A DNA stretch of 56,629 bases from SXZD01 sp034680345 (GTDB lineage Bacteria > Pseudomonadota > Gammaproteobacteria > Burkholderiales > Burkholderiaceae_B): assembly GCA_034680345.1 (NCBI GenBank), contig JAXISZ010000013.1, positions 1-56,629 of the forward strand, written 5' to 3'. Shown here piece after piece: positions 8,775-17,257 of this stretch. Numbering within the stretch: position 1 is the first letter of the stretch; each line of letters begins with the position of its first letter. A model generated the notes under the pieces. That model searched no databases. It saw only the letters and a program-made list of their open reading frames with translations, and was not told the origin of the DNA. The position numbers and the translations under genes were made by a program.

Positions 8775-10178
8775 ATGGTTTTTTCTAATTCTCAAGCAAT
8801 TGTAGCCATAGCAACAGCTTCTGGAGTTGGGGGTGTTGGGGTTATCCGTATTAGTATTCCCGCTGTTGTTTTTAATCGTGCTCAGACAGTTGGTTTTTTT
8901 TCCTTTTGTGAAAAGGTATTCAAAAAGATTCCCGCACCAAGGTTTGCTCATTTGGTTAAAATTTATGACCTTAATCAAGTGATTGACGAAGGAATATTGT
9001 TATATTTTCCTGCCCCTAGTTCTTATACAGGTGAACATGTTTTAGAATTTCAAGGTCATGGGGGTGTGGCAATTTTGCAGCTTTGCCTTTCTGTTATCTT
9101 GAAAGCAGGTGAAGCTCTAGATTTAAGGTTAGCTAAACCTGGAGAGTTTACTGAGCGAGCATTTTTAAATGATAAATTAGACTTAGCTCAAGCAGAAGCA
9201 GTTGCAGATTTAATTTATGCCAGTACTACAGCAGCGGCCCGCGCAGCAATGGCTTCTTTGCAAGGAGTTTTTTCTAAAGAAGTTAAATTATTAGCAGAAA
9301 AAATTATTCAGCTAAGACTTTTGGTTGAAGCAACAATTGATTTTCCTGAAGAAGAAATTGACTTCCTTGAAAAAGCTCAGGCAAAGCTTCAATTAGATAA
9401 TTGTTATCAGATATCATCCCAGCTGCTAAAAACAGCCAGTCAAAGTATCCGCTTATCTGAGGGGGTGAGACTTGTTTTGGTTGGTAAACCAAATGTTGGA
9501 AAGTCCAGTTTACTAAATACGTTGTCTGGTGCAGAGCGCGCAATAGTGACATCTGTGCCTGGAACAACCCGAGATGCCATTTATCAAAATATTGAGATTC
9601 AAGGAATACCAGTAACCTTAATTGATACTGCCGGATTGCGTCAAACTGAGGATTTAGTTGAAAAAATTGGTATTGAACGAACTAAAAAAGAAATTTCTCA
9701 TGCAGATATTTTGTTAAATTTAGTTAGCCCAGAAGACTTAGAAAATAATATTCTTACTGATCAAGCTTTGGATTTTTCAGGTGTTGTTTTGCGTGTGCTG
9801 AATAAATCTGATTTATTGATATTCACTAAAGAAGAAGAAATAGAAGCATATAAAAAAAATAATCATCTAGATATTTTAATTTCTGTAAAAAAAGGTAAAG
9901 GACTGGAGGAATTAAAAAAAACCATATTAACTATTTTGGGTATTCAACCTTCACAGGATCTTCCATTTTTAGCAAGACAAAGGCATATTCAGGCATTAAA
10001 GTTATGTCTTAATCACTTAAATGCGGCTAATCAACACGCAGTAGCAGCAAATCAGGAACTAGATTTATTTGCAGAAGAGCTTAGATTGGCTCATGATGCC
10101 TTGAGTGAAATCACAGGGCGGGTTTTACCAGACGATTTGCTAGGTTTAATTTTCACAAAGTTTTGTATTGGTAAATAA
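8775..10178 (+). CDS. mnmE: tRNA modification GTPase MnmE
   Basis: GTPase that, with MnmG, makes the 5-(carboxymethyl)aminomethyl modification of wobble uridine in several tRNAs. 467 residues: N-terminal formyl-THF-binding domain (SYTGEHVLEFQGHGG), helical domain (KPGEFTERAFLNDKLDLAQAE), an inserted G domain with GKPNVGKS at 237-244, DTAG and NKSD motifs, and the C-terminal FCIGK with the catalytic cysteine. Its partner mnmG is only 5 kb away, with the insertion-sequence island between them. The IS30-family left repeat starts ten bases after its stop, so the insertion spared the gene. Confidence 0.97.
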   Translation: MVFSNSQAIVAIATASGVGGVGVIRISIPAVVFNRAQTVGFFSFCEKVFKKIPAPRFAHLVKIYDLNQVIDEGILLYFPAPSSYTGEHVLEFQGHGGVAILQLCLSVILKAGEALDLRLAKPGEFTERAFLNDKLDLAQAEAVADLIYASTTAAARAAMASLQGVFSKEVKLLAEKIIQLRLLVEATIDFPEEEIDFLEKAQAKLQLDNCYQISSQLLKTASQSIRLSEGVRLVLVGKPNVGKSSLLNTLSGAERAIVTSVPGTTRDAIYQNIEIQGIPVTLIDTAGLRQTEDLVEKIGIERTKKEISHADILLNLVSPEDLENNILTDQALDFSGVVLRVLNKSDLLIFTKEEEIEAYKKNNHLDILISVKKGKGLEELKKTILTILGIQPSQDLPFLARQRHIQALKLCLNHLNAANQHAVAANQELDLFAEELRLAHDALSEITGRVLPDDLLGLIFTKFCIGK

Positions 10179-10187
10179 CTATTATTT

Positions 10188-10211
10188 CGTGGATTCAAGT
10201 ACGAAGTGCAA
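10188..10211 (+). repeat. Left inverted repeat of IS30-family element
   Basis: Starts CGTGGATTCAAGTACGAAG and reads to GTGCAA. It matches the reverse complement of 11205-11228 at 23 of 24 positions (C versus G at position 15). Confidence 0.88.
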
Positions 10212-10289
10212 CTTTGATCAATGAAAGTAAAAAGGCTGAGGATACTTTAGTATCTAAGGCTTTTTTAACTACCACATTAAAATTGCACT

Positions 10290-11194
10290 ATGACCTATAA
10301 GCAGTTCAGCCAAAACGAAAGATACCAGATTTTTGTTCTTATGAAAGCTGGTTTTAATCAGAGTAAAATTGCTTCACTACTTGGAAGACATTAGTCTACG
10401 ATTGCTCGGGAGATTCATCGAAATGTTGGTAAATGTGGCTAAAAACCACGCCAAGCCTGTTTGTTAGCTAAAAAACGTTCTAAACGATGTCGACGTGCGA
10501 GAAAAATTCCATCAGAAATATTAAACCAAGTCTTTGAATTAATTAAGATTAAATGAAGTCCTGAGCAAGTCTCTTCAAGATTATCAATTAGCCATGAAAG
10601 TGTTTACCGTCATATTTATAAAGATCGTCAATGCGGTGGTACCGTTTGGCAGTCACTGCGATGTCAAAAAAAGAAAAAAAGTGCTATGGCTCTGGGCGTG
10701 ATCGACGCGGACAAATTATCGGGAAACGCCCCATCATTGAAAGGCCTGAAATTGTGGATAAACGCTTACGAATTGGCGATTGGGAGGGAGATACGGTGAT
10801 TGGTGCAGGTCATAAACAAGCAATAGTTTCTTTGGTTGAACGCAAATTTGGGTATACAATTTTGGCAAAAGTGCCCAATAAAACTGCGAATCTAGTTGGA
10901 AATGCTATTTGCGAATGGGTTAAAACAATTATTTTCGATAATGGTAAAGAATTTGCAAACCATAAAGCAATTGATAATACATTAAATTCAAACACTTATT
11001 TTGCAGACCCTTGTTCTAGTTGGCAGTGTTGTTGTAATGAAAACCTGAATGGACTTTTACGCCAATACATTCCAAAAAAACGTCCTTTATCTACTGTTAC
11101 TGAGAATGAAATAAAAATGATTGAACAGCCATTAAACAATAGGCCAAGAAAAAGATTGGGGTATAAAACACCAAAAGAAATCTTTTTTCAATGA
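10290..11194 (+). pseudogene. IS30-family transposase, disrupted
   Basis: From ATG 10290 the frame reads MTYKQFSQNERYQIFVLMKAG, the HTH start of IS30 transposases, but is broken by three in-frame stops (TAG after LLGRH, TAA after GKCG, TGA before SPEQVS). Homology then passes into the -1 frame at an A-rich run (10666-10680), continuing as KKKKKCYGSGRDRRGQ and GDWEGDTVIG to position 11194. The catalytic acids appear kept (D of GDWEGDTV, D of FDNGKEF, E of NENLNG), but a segment before FDNG looks shortened and SSWQCCCNEN is degenerate. The 187-residue ORF from 10631 is only the C-terminal two thirds. Not expected to give an active enzyme. Confidence 0.9.
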
Positions 11195-11204
11195 GTTAAT
11201 GATA

Positions 11205-11228
11205 TTGCACTTCCTACTTGAATCCACG
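11205..11228 (-). repeat. Right inverted repeat of IS30-family element
   Basis: Reads TTGCACTTCCTACTTGAAT then CCACG on the plus strand; its reverse complement pairs with 10188-10211 except for one base. Confidence 0.88.
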
Positions 11229-11289
11229 GAGTAATACAATATAAATATTATTGTTTATATTCTATTGTCTGCTAATTGGAAAAATTTTT

Positions 11290-12294
11290 ATGAATATAAA
11301 AGCAGGTCCTCTTATACTCAGTGCTCAATCAACACAGTGGTTGTCTTGGCTTCGTTTAGTTGCAAATGCAGATCAAGAATTGTCTAGATTTTTAAAATTA
11401 CTTGAATCTTTAGATATTAATTCTTCTGAAGAAATAACACGAAAAGCAATTTCTCAGTTTATTGGCACTGCAAAATGTCCTTCAGCCCCTGCTTGTCTAC
11501 GTTTGTATTTTAGAACACTTTGTATAACAGCTTTGGTTTCAGATACGGAACTAGAAGAGGGTTATCGCTTACTTTTAATCAATTTAGCTATAGAAAAAAT
11601 CTTATCAGCTTGTGATGGAGCAGATGATCGAACTGGAGATTTTCGTTTATCTGTAAAATCATTCTTAACAAAAAGCATACAGTTGGTTTTAGACAGTGGT
11701 TGTTCAGATAATCAAAAAGTTCAATATTTATTTAAATGGGCTATGTGCGATCAGTGCACATTAATTGATCCAACATTGTGGTGGTCACCGATGCTTCGTA
11801 CAGATTCAAGCAGCACCTTTGAAATAGCGGCGCAACTGATAGAATCTTTACCAATTATAGAGCCTACAGATTCCCAGAAATGGAAAACTTTGGACTCACG
11901 CTGGGTTCGTATGCGTTTGAAGAATTTGTTGCAATTTTCAAAGCAAGATCAACTTTTAGCTCAACTACTGGCAAAATCAGCGATAGATGACACGGAGGCT
12001 GCTCAGGCAGTACAATTACTTGAGCAGTTAGGTCATGGTCGGCAAGCTTTGGTTTTAGCTGAAAAGTGGCGTAGGATATTACCTGCAAGCAATGTTCTTG
12101 GAGTTGCATTGGTTCAATTGTATTTACAGGACGGTTGGGATGAAGAGGCTTTGGAACTTGCAAAACAAAATTATTTGCGTAACCCTCATGCGCAATGGCT
12201 TAAGCTATTAAAACAAAGTGCTGGAAATCTTTGGAAAGAAGTGGCGGAAGAATTAAACATTAAAACAGAACAAGATGATAGTAAACATACATAA
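11290..12294 (+). CDS. Hypothetical helical-repeat protein
   Basis: I do not recognise this protein. From the ATG at 11290 it has 334 residues (the frame also extends upstream to a TTG at 11251). It has no signal peptide or membrane segment. It is rich in leucine and alanine, and the last third (about 225-325) looks like short TPR-like helical hairpins (AAQAVQLLEQLGHGRQALVLAEKWRR, then LGVALVQLYLQDGWDEEALELAKQN). Such domains usually bind other proteins. Codon use looks like that of its neighbours. It is isolated between the dead IS30 element and the long pckG leader, so context gives no function. It appears intact. Confidence 0.75.
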   Translation: MNIKAGPLILSAQSTQWLSWLRLVANADQELSRFLKLLESLDINSSEEITRKAISQFIGTAKCPSAPACLRLYFRTLCITALVSDTELEEGYRLLLINLAIEKILSACDGADDRTGDFRLSVKSFLTKSIQLVLDSGCSDNQKVQYLFKWAMCDQCTLIDPTLWWSPMLRTDSSSTFEIAAQLIESLPIIEPTDSQKWKTLDSRWVRMRLKNLLQFSKQDQLLAQLLAKSAIDDTEAAQAVQLLEQLGHGRQALVLAEKWRRILPASNVLGVALVQLYLQDGWDEEALELAKQNYLRNPHAQWLKLLKQSAGNLWKEVAEELNIKTEQDDSKHT

Positions 12295-12613
12295 TTTTTG
12301 ACTTTAAAAAAATTAATAAAAAACCACAAGAAGAATTTTTTTTGGATAGTTTGCCCCTCACAAGAATTTTGTATTTATTCATAATGGTGTGTGCATTGCA
12401 AAATGTCAAATGTTATACTTACGTGATATCATGGAGATCTTTGTGTAAGTGAAAACCATTAAAGGTTATTTGACAAATAGGAAATCGCCTGATTTTTCAG
12501 TACAGTTGATAAAAATTTGGATCTAATAGTTCTATTTTAATTTTTTTCCATTCTATTTTTTTATCCAAAATCTTAATACACCGTTAAATAAAATCTATTC
12601 GAGCTTTTTCTTT
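12295..12613. other. AT-rich non-coding region before pckG
   Basis: About 320 bases with no ORF of note and no tRNA-like fold that I can see. It should contain the pckG promoter; no single -35/-10 pair stands out. It ends in the two hairpins described separately, giving pckG an unusually long upstream region. Confidence 0.5.
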
Positions 12614-12636
12614 GGCTTTTTTATAAGCCATTTTTT
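12614..12636 (+). terminator. Hairpin plus T-run upstream of pckG
   Basis: GGCTT (12614-12618) pairs with AAGCC (12625-12629) around a six-base loop and is followed at once by a T-run after one A. This is a small terminator-like hairpin about 80 bases before the pckG start. It could end upstream transcripts or act as an attenuator. Confidence 0.45.
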
Positions 12637-12642
12637 AAAAGA

Positions 12643-12661
12643 AAGACGCATTAGCCGTCTT
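12643..12661 (+). other. Second hairpin in pckG leader
   Basis: AAGACG (12643-12648) pairs with CGTCTT (12656-12661), loop of seven bases. It lies between the terminator-like hairpin and the strong GGAGG ribosome-binding site of pckG. A regulatory role is only a suggestion. Confidence 0.4.
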
Positions 12662-12716
12662 GTCCTTTTGTCAAGCCACAGTTTTTCATATTTTTATTAT
12701 CTCGGAGGTTCTCCTA

Positions 12717-14552
12717 ATGAATGCTGTATTGTCAAGTTATGCTTCATCCATTCCAAGCTTTATTAAGCATAATAAATTAATTGATTGGGTTAAAGAGGTT
12801 GCGTCTTTAACTCAACCAGATGAAATAGTTTGGTGTAATGGTTCGGAAGAAGAATACAATCGACTATGTGAACAAATGGTACAAAGTGGAACGTTGCGCC
12901 GTTTAAATCCTAATAAACGTCCTAATTCATATTTAGCGTGGTCAGATCCATCTGATGTTGCGCGTGTTGAAGATAGGACTTTCATATGCACTGAGACCCC
13001 TGAAGAAGCTGGACCCACCAACAATTGGATGGCGCCAAATGAAATGCGTTCCAAATTAAATCATTTATTTGCAGGTTGTATGCGTGGGCGCAAATTGTAT
13101 GTTATCCCTTTTTCTATGGGTCCTTTAGGAAGTCCAATTGCTCATATTGGCGTGGAATTAAGTGATTCCCCTTATGTTGTTGTAAATATGCGTATTATGA
13201 CCCGTATGGGCAAAGAAGTTTACGATGTTTTAGGAGCAGAGGGGAATTTCGTTCCTTGTGTCCATACAGTAGGCAAACCCTTAAATTTTGGCGAAAAAGA
13301 TGTTGCTTGGCCTTGTAATAGTACAAAGTACATCGTTCATTTTCCAGATACCTGTGAAATTTGGTCGTTTGGATCCGGTTACGGTGGTAATGCGTTATTA
13401 GGTAAAAAATGTTTTGCCTTACGAATTGCTTCAACCATGGGGCGTGTTCAAGGCTGGTTAGCTGAACATATGTTAATTTTAGGAGTCACTTCTCCTGAGG
13501 GAAAAAAATATCACGTTGCAGCAGCATTTCCATCTGCTTGTGGTAAAACTAATTTTGCTATGCTGATTCCACCTACATCTTTTGAAGGTTGGAAAATTAC
13601 TACAATCGGTGATGACATCGCATGGATAAAGCCGGGTAGTGATGGTCGTTTTGTTGCTATTAACCCAGAAGCTGGTTATTTTGGTGTTGCTCCTGGAACA
13701 AATGAAAAGACAAACTACAATTGTATGGCGTCATTAAGTGAAAATGTTTTATTTACTAATGTCGCATTAACTGATGACTGTGATGTTTGGTGGGAAGGCA
13801 TGACACAAGAACCACCATCTCATTTAATCGACTGGACAGGACAAGATTGGACACCAGATTGTGGCCGTAAAGCTGCTCACGCTAACGCACGTTTTACCGT
13901 AGCTGCTCATCAAAACCCTGTGATTGATGAAAATTGGAATAACCCTGAAGGTGTTTTAATTGATGCATTTATATTTGGTGGTCGCCGTTCTAACACAGTT
14001 CCTTTGGTTACTGAGGCTAGAAATTGGGAAGAGGGTGTTTATATGGCAGCTACAATGGGTTCAGAAACCACAGCAGCAGCGGTTGGTCAACAAGGTGTAG
14101 TGCGTCGTGATCCATTTGCCATGTTGCCATTTTGTGGTTATAACATGGCAGATTATTTTAATCATTGGTTATCTCTGGGAAGTGAAATGCAGTCACAAGG
14201 AGTAAACTTACCTAAGATTTTTTGTGTTAATTGGTTTCGAACTGATGAACAGGGTCAATTTGTATGGCCGGGTTTTGGTGAAAATATGCGTGTTTTAAAG
14301 TGGATGCTTGATCGTATTGAGGGAAAAGCCAATGGAACTGAGCACGTGTTTGGTACATCCCCGCAGTATGCTGATTTAACTTGGGATGGTTTAGATTTTT
14401 CAGAAACTCAATTTTCTACGATTACATCAATTGATGTTGATGCTTGGAAAAAAGAGTTTGCACTTCATGAAGAATTATTTAAATTGTTATCGCATCGTTT
14501 ACCAGAATCATTGCGCAAAATAAAAGATTCATTGGAACAACGTTTGAATTAA
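12717..14552 (+). CDS. pckG: Phosphoenolpyruvate carboxykinase (GTP)
   Basis: Converts oxaloacetate and GTP to phosphoenolpyruvate, CO2 and GDP, the entry step of gluconeogenesis. 611 residues, the usual length for the GTP class. The GTP-class P-loop FPSACGKTN is at 271-279, with the conserved GSGYGGNALLGKKC upstream and IGDDIAWI and FGGRRSNTVPLV downstream. The frame is open to a TTG at 12660, but ATG 12717 is chosen because GGAGG lies seven to eight bases upstream and matches the family N terminus. Monocistronic, with hairpins on both sides. Confidence 0.97.
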   Translation: MNAVLSSYASSIPSFIKHNKLIDWVKEVASLTQPDEIVWCNGSEEEYNRLCEQMVQSGTLRRLNPNKRPNSYLAWSDPSDVARVEDRTFICTETPEEAGPTNNWMAPNEMRSKLNHLFAGCMRGRKLYVIPFSMGPLGSPIAHIGVELSDSPYVVVNMRIMTRMGKEVYDVLGAEGNFVPCVHTVGKPLNFGEKDVAWPCNSTKYIVHFPDTCEIWSFGSGYGGNALLGKKCFALRIASTMGRVQGWLAEHMLILGVTSPEGKKYHVAAAFPSACGKTNFAMLIPPTSFEGWKITTIGDDIAWIKPGSDGRFVAINPEAGYFGVAPGTNEKTNYNCMASLSENVLFTNVALTDDCDVWWEGMTQEPPSHLIDWTGQDWTPDCGRKAAHANARFTVAAHQNPVIDENWNNPEGVLIDAFIFGGRRSNTVPLVTEARNWEEGVYMAATMGSETTAAAVGQQGVVRRDPFAMLPFCGYNMADYFNHWLSLGSEMQSQGVNLPKIFCVNWFRTDEQGQFVWPGFGENMRVLKWMLDRIEGKANGTEHVFGTSPQYADLTWDGLDFSETQFSTITSIDVDAWKKEFALHEELFKLLSHRLPESLRKIKDSLEQRLN

Positions 14553-14591
14553 TAAAAAGTTTAAAACATTCCATAATTAATGCCTAAATGG

Positions 14592-14616
14592 CGCCTTTTT
14601 TAAGGAGGCGTTCTTT
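14592..14616 (+). terminator. Probable terminator of pckG
   Basis: CGCC-TT (14592-14597) pairs with AAGG-A-GGCG (14602-14610), with one unpaired A, followed by TTCTTT. It lies 40 bases after the pckG stop. A second short hairpin, CAGCT/AGCTG, follows at 14643-14660. Confidence 0.5.
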
Positions 14617-14697
14617 GGGATGATTATATTGATGCTTGTTTTCAGCTCATTTTTTAGCTGGTTTGGTTGATTTATGGCTGTTGGGGGCGATTTAATT

Positions 14698-15150
14698 GTA
14701 AGCCCCCAGTTATATCACCTGGCGTTTTTCTCAAATTAATTTTTGACTTCAAAAGCACACGGTTACGCAGTCAATGTTTAGTAATTGGGGAATAAAACTT
14801 TTCTGGAAAATTTGTAAATTGGCATTAATAACCGTACATCCTATACGGTGACGGCATTTTCAGGTTACCACGGATGTGGTAACAATTCATCAATTTTGTT
14901 ATGAGGGTGCGCGGGAAATTTTTTCATGATGTCTTTTAAATAGACGTAAGGATTTAAGCGATTGATCTTGGCTGGTTGTAGTAAACTCACAATAGCCGCT
15001 GCAATTTGCTATGAGTGCAAACTACCGGCAAATAATTAATTTTTTCTGCCCAAAGCAATTTGGCGTATCTCATTTTCTATCCAATTGTTCTCTATAGGGG
15101 TATGTGGTTTATTGGTACAGTGAACCATTTTACTACAGTTGATGCTAAAG
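14698..15150 (-). mobile_element. IS66-family insertion sequence relic
   Basis: The region holds the decayed C-terminal end of an IS66-type transposase on the minus strand. At its left side the sequence GTAAGCCCCCAG (14698-14709) fits the GTAA start typical of IS66-family terminal repeats. The left part of the element is therefore probably preserved to its end. The right boundary is not definable: transposase similarity fades around 15120-15150, about 30-60 bases before the parS site. Confidence 0.7.
14865..15120 (-). pseudogene. IS66-family transposase (TnpC) C-terminal fragment
   Basis: Read on the minus strand the frame gives PIENNWIENEIRQIALGRKN, stop, LFAGSLHS, stop, QIAAAIVSLLQPAKINRLNP, then YVYLKDIMKKFPAHPHNKIDELLPHPW and a final stop at 14865. 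This is the conserved C terminus of IS66 transposases (PIxNNxxENxIRPxAxGRKNWLFAGS...AYLKDVL...ELLPHxW). TAA replaces the usual W after RKN, and a TAG falls in the segment after SLHS. The N-terminal and central parts, tnpA and tnpB are missing. Confidence 0.85.
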
Positions 15151-15181
15151 TCGTACCAAATGGTAAATTGCTATTATGATT

Positions 15182-15197
15182 TGTTTCACGTGAAACA
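15182..15197 (+). promoter_or_regulatory. parS: parS site 1 (ParB binding)
   Basis: Perfect 16-base palindrome TGTTTCACGTGAAACA, identical to the bacterial consensus for chromosomal ParB loading. It lies in the gap before mnmG, about 10.5 kb from the putative origin and about 3.5 kb before parB. Confidence 0.95.
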
Positions 15198-15312
15198 TTT
15201 TCGCTTTTAAGCTGTAATTATTTTTTAATATTTAGTCAAAATTTAAGTTAAATAGTGCTTCACCTGCGACTTGTGAACACCTATAATCTCTTTTTTGTTT
15301 GGTATATTTATT

Positions 15313-17250
15313 ATGCAATTCCCACGCTCGTTTGATGTTATTGTTGTTGGTGGTGGCCATGCTGGCACTGAGGCTGCTTTAGCTAGTGCCCGCATGGGAC
15401 AAAAAACTTTATTGCTTACACACAATATTGAAACTTTGGGTCAAATGTCATGTAATCCATCAATCGGTGGTATAGGTAAAGGGCATTTGGTTCGAGAAAT
15501 AGATGCGTTGGGTGGTGTAATGGCAATCGCTACTGATGAATCTGGCATTCAATTTAGAACGTTAAATAGTTCTAAGGGCCCTGCTGTGCGAGCAACCAGA
15601 GCACAAGCGGATCGAATTTTATATAAGGCTGCTATAAGATATCGTTTAGAAAATCAACCCAATTTATGGTTATTTCAGCAAGCTGTTGATGATTTGATTC
15701 TAAATGGAGATACGGTGGTTGGTGTGATCACACAAATAGGGTTGCGCTTTCAGTCAAAAGCGGTTGTTTTGACTGCCGGAACTTTTTTAAATGGATTAAT
15801 TCATGTAGGTTTAGAAAATTATCCTGCGGGTCGCGCAGGAGACCCACCCGCGCAATCATTGGCGTATCGTTTAAAAGAGTTAAATTTACCGCAAGGAAGA
15901 TTAAAAACAGGAACCCCCCCCCGTCTTGATGGCAGAACGATTGATTTTTCTGTAATGCAAGAGCAACTTGGTGACTTAACCCCAATCCCTGTATTTTCAT
16001 ACTTAGGTCATGCTGGCATACATCCGCAGCAATTACCTTGTTGGATTACGCATACTAATGAATCCAGTCATGAAATTATTAGACAGGGTTTAAATAGAAG
16101 CCCAATGTATACCGGAGTTATTGAGGGTGTTGGTCCAAGATACTGTCCATCGATAGAAGACAAGATAAATCGTTTTTCTGATAAATCATCACATCAAATA
16201 TTTTTAGAGCCAGAAGGGCTCACCACCCATGAATTTTATCCCAATGGAGTATCCACAAGTTTGCCATTTGATGTACAACTAGATTTAATTCATTCTATAA
16301 AGGGGTTAGAAAATGCTCATATTCTTCGGGCTGGTTATGCAATTGAATATGATTACTTTGATCCTCGTTCACTTAAAACATCATTTGAAACCCGAGCTAT
16401 AAGCGGATTATTTTTTGCGGGTCAAATTAACGGTACAACAGGTTATGAGGAGGCTGCCGCCCAAGGTTTATATACTGGTATTAATGCAGCATTGCATGCT
16501 CAGGAAAAATCACCTTTCTCGCTTGGCCGAGATAAAGCATATTTGGGTGTTCTTGTAGATGACTTGATTACTCGTGGAGTAACCGAACCTTATAGAATGT
16601 TTACCAGTCGTGCAGAATATCGCCTTAGCTTAAGGGAGGATAATGCAGATGTTCGTCTAACAGAACTGGGCTTGCGACTTGGATGTATTGATAACAAGCG
16701 TTGGGAGGCTTATCAGCGCAAACGGTCTGCAGTTTTGGCCGAAATTGAACGACTTCGTTCAACTTGGATTAATCCCAGGGTGGTTGAGATTCATGAGGCA
16801 AACCGTGTTTTTGGGCAGGCCATTGAGCGCGAATATACGTTAGCTGATTTGTTAAAACGGCCAAATGTAAAATACCAAAATTTGATGTCTTTAAAACTTT
16901 CTAGCGACCATTCTGTAGTCTCTAGTAACCTTGATTTGGATGTCCAATATCAGGTAGAAATAGAAATAAAGTATGAGGGGTATATAGTACGTCAGCAAGA
17001 AGAAATTAAAAAACAGCGTAGTCATGAAACAACAATCATACCTCAGAATTTAGATTATTCGCGGGTAAAAGGCTTGAGTAAAGAAGTCCAACAAAAGCTG
17101 TCTTATTATCGTCCAGAAACGCTTGGTCAGGCCGGTCGTGTTTCAGGCGTAACACCGGCTGCAATTTCATTACTTTTAATTCATATTAAACGTATTAATT
17201 CATTTGATACACAAATTTCATCCGATATACATGAACAAACCCAAGTTTAA
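15313..17250 (+). CDS. mnmG: tRNA uridine-5-carboxymethylaminomethyl modification enzyme MnmG
   Basis: FAD-dependent partner of MnmE in wobble-uridine modification (historically GidA). 645 residues from the ATG at 15313; an in-frame TTG lies at 15295. The FAD-binding motif VVGGGHAGTEAA is near residue 12, followed by MSCNPSIGGIGKGHLVREIDALGG and KTGTPPRLDGRTI with the conserved cysteines of the family, and the C-terminal helical tRNA/MnmE-binding domain. An unusual C9 tract (15914-15922) encodes part of GTPPR. It starts the mnmG-rsmG-parA-parB run. Confidence 0.96.
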   Translation: MQFPRSFDVIVVGGGHAGTEAALASARMGQKTLLLTHNIETLGQMSCNPSIGGIGKGHLVREIDALGGVMAIATDESGIQFRTLNSSKGPAVRATRAQADRILYKAAIRYRLENQPNLWLFQQAVDDLILNGDTVVGVITQIGLRFQSKAVVLTAGTFLNGLIHVGLENYPAGRAGDPPAQSLAYRLKELNLPQGRLKTGTPPRLDGRTIDFSVMQEQLGDLTPIPVFSYLGHAGIHPQQLPCWITHTNESSHEIIRQGLNRSPMYTGVIEGVGPRYCPSIEDKINRFSDKSSHQIFLEPEGLTTHEFYPNGVSTSLPFDVQLDLIHSIKGLENAHILRAGYAIEYDYFDPRSLKTSFETRAISGLFFAGQINGTTGYEEAAAQGLYTGINAALHAQEKSPFSLGRDKAYLGVLVDDLITRGVTEPYRMFTSRAEYRLSLREDNADVRLTELGLRLGCIDNKRWEAYQRKRSAVLAEIERLRSTWINPRVVEIHEANRVFGQAIEREYTLADLLKRPNVKYQNLMSLKLSSDHSVVSSNLDLDVQYQVEIEIKYEGYIVRQQEEIKKQRSHETTIIPQNLDYSRVKGLSKEVQQKLSYYRPETLGQAGRVSGVTPAAISLLLIHIKRINSFDTQISSDIHEQTQV

Positions 17251-17257
17251 TGGTTGC

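Larger units (their letters stand above)
10188..11228 (+). mobile_element. Degenerate IS30-family insertion sequence
   Basis: A 1041-bp element bounded by 24-bp inverted repeats (10188-10211 and 11205-11228, one mismatch) around a broken IS30-type transposase gene. No target duplication is obvious: the three bases outside the ends are TTT and GAG. It lies between the stop of mnmE and an unrelated hypothetical gene. The element is probably immobile in cis, although its ends could be recognised by a functional copy elsewhere. Confidence 0.88.

Noticed and set aside
10395..10560. TGA read as Trp (alternative genetic code) in the IS30 transposase
   Set aside because: The TGA before SPEQVS falls where Trp is common, but TAG and TAA stops also interrupt the same frame, and the core genes look normal under the standard code. 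Decay explains it better.
10631..11194. Apparent 187-residue ORF taken as a complete transposase
   Set aside because: It is only the C-terminal part of an IS30-type enzyme. The N-terminal part lies in another frame with three stops upstream, so it was merged into one pseudogene.
14683..14707. GGGGGC/GCCCCC hairpin called as a terminator
   Set aside because: The stem partly falls in the terminal repeat of the IS66 relic (GTAAGCCCCCAG) and has no T-run after it, so it is better explained as a remnant end.
15243..15425. 60-residue minus-strand ORF at the start of mnmG
   Set aside because: It overlaps the conserved FAD-binding start of mnmG and has no independent support.
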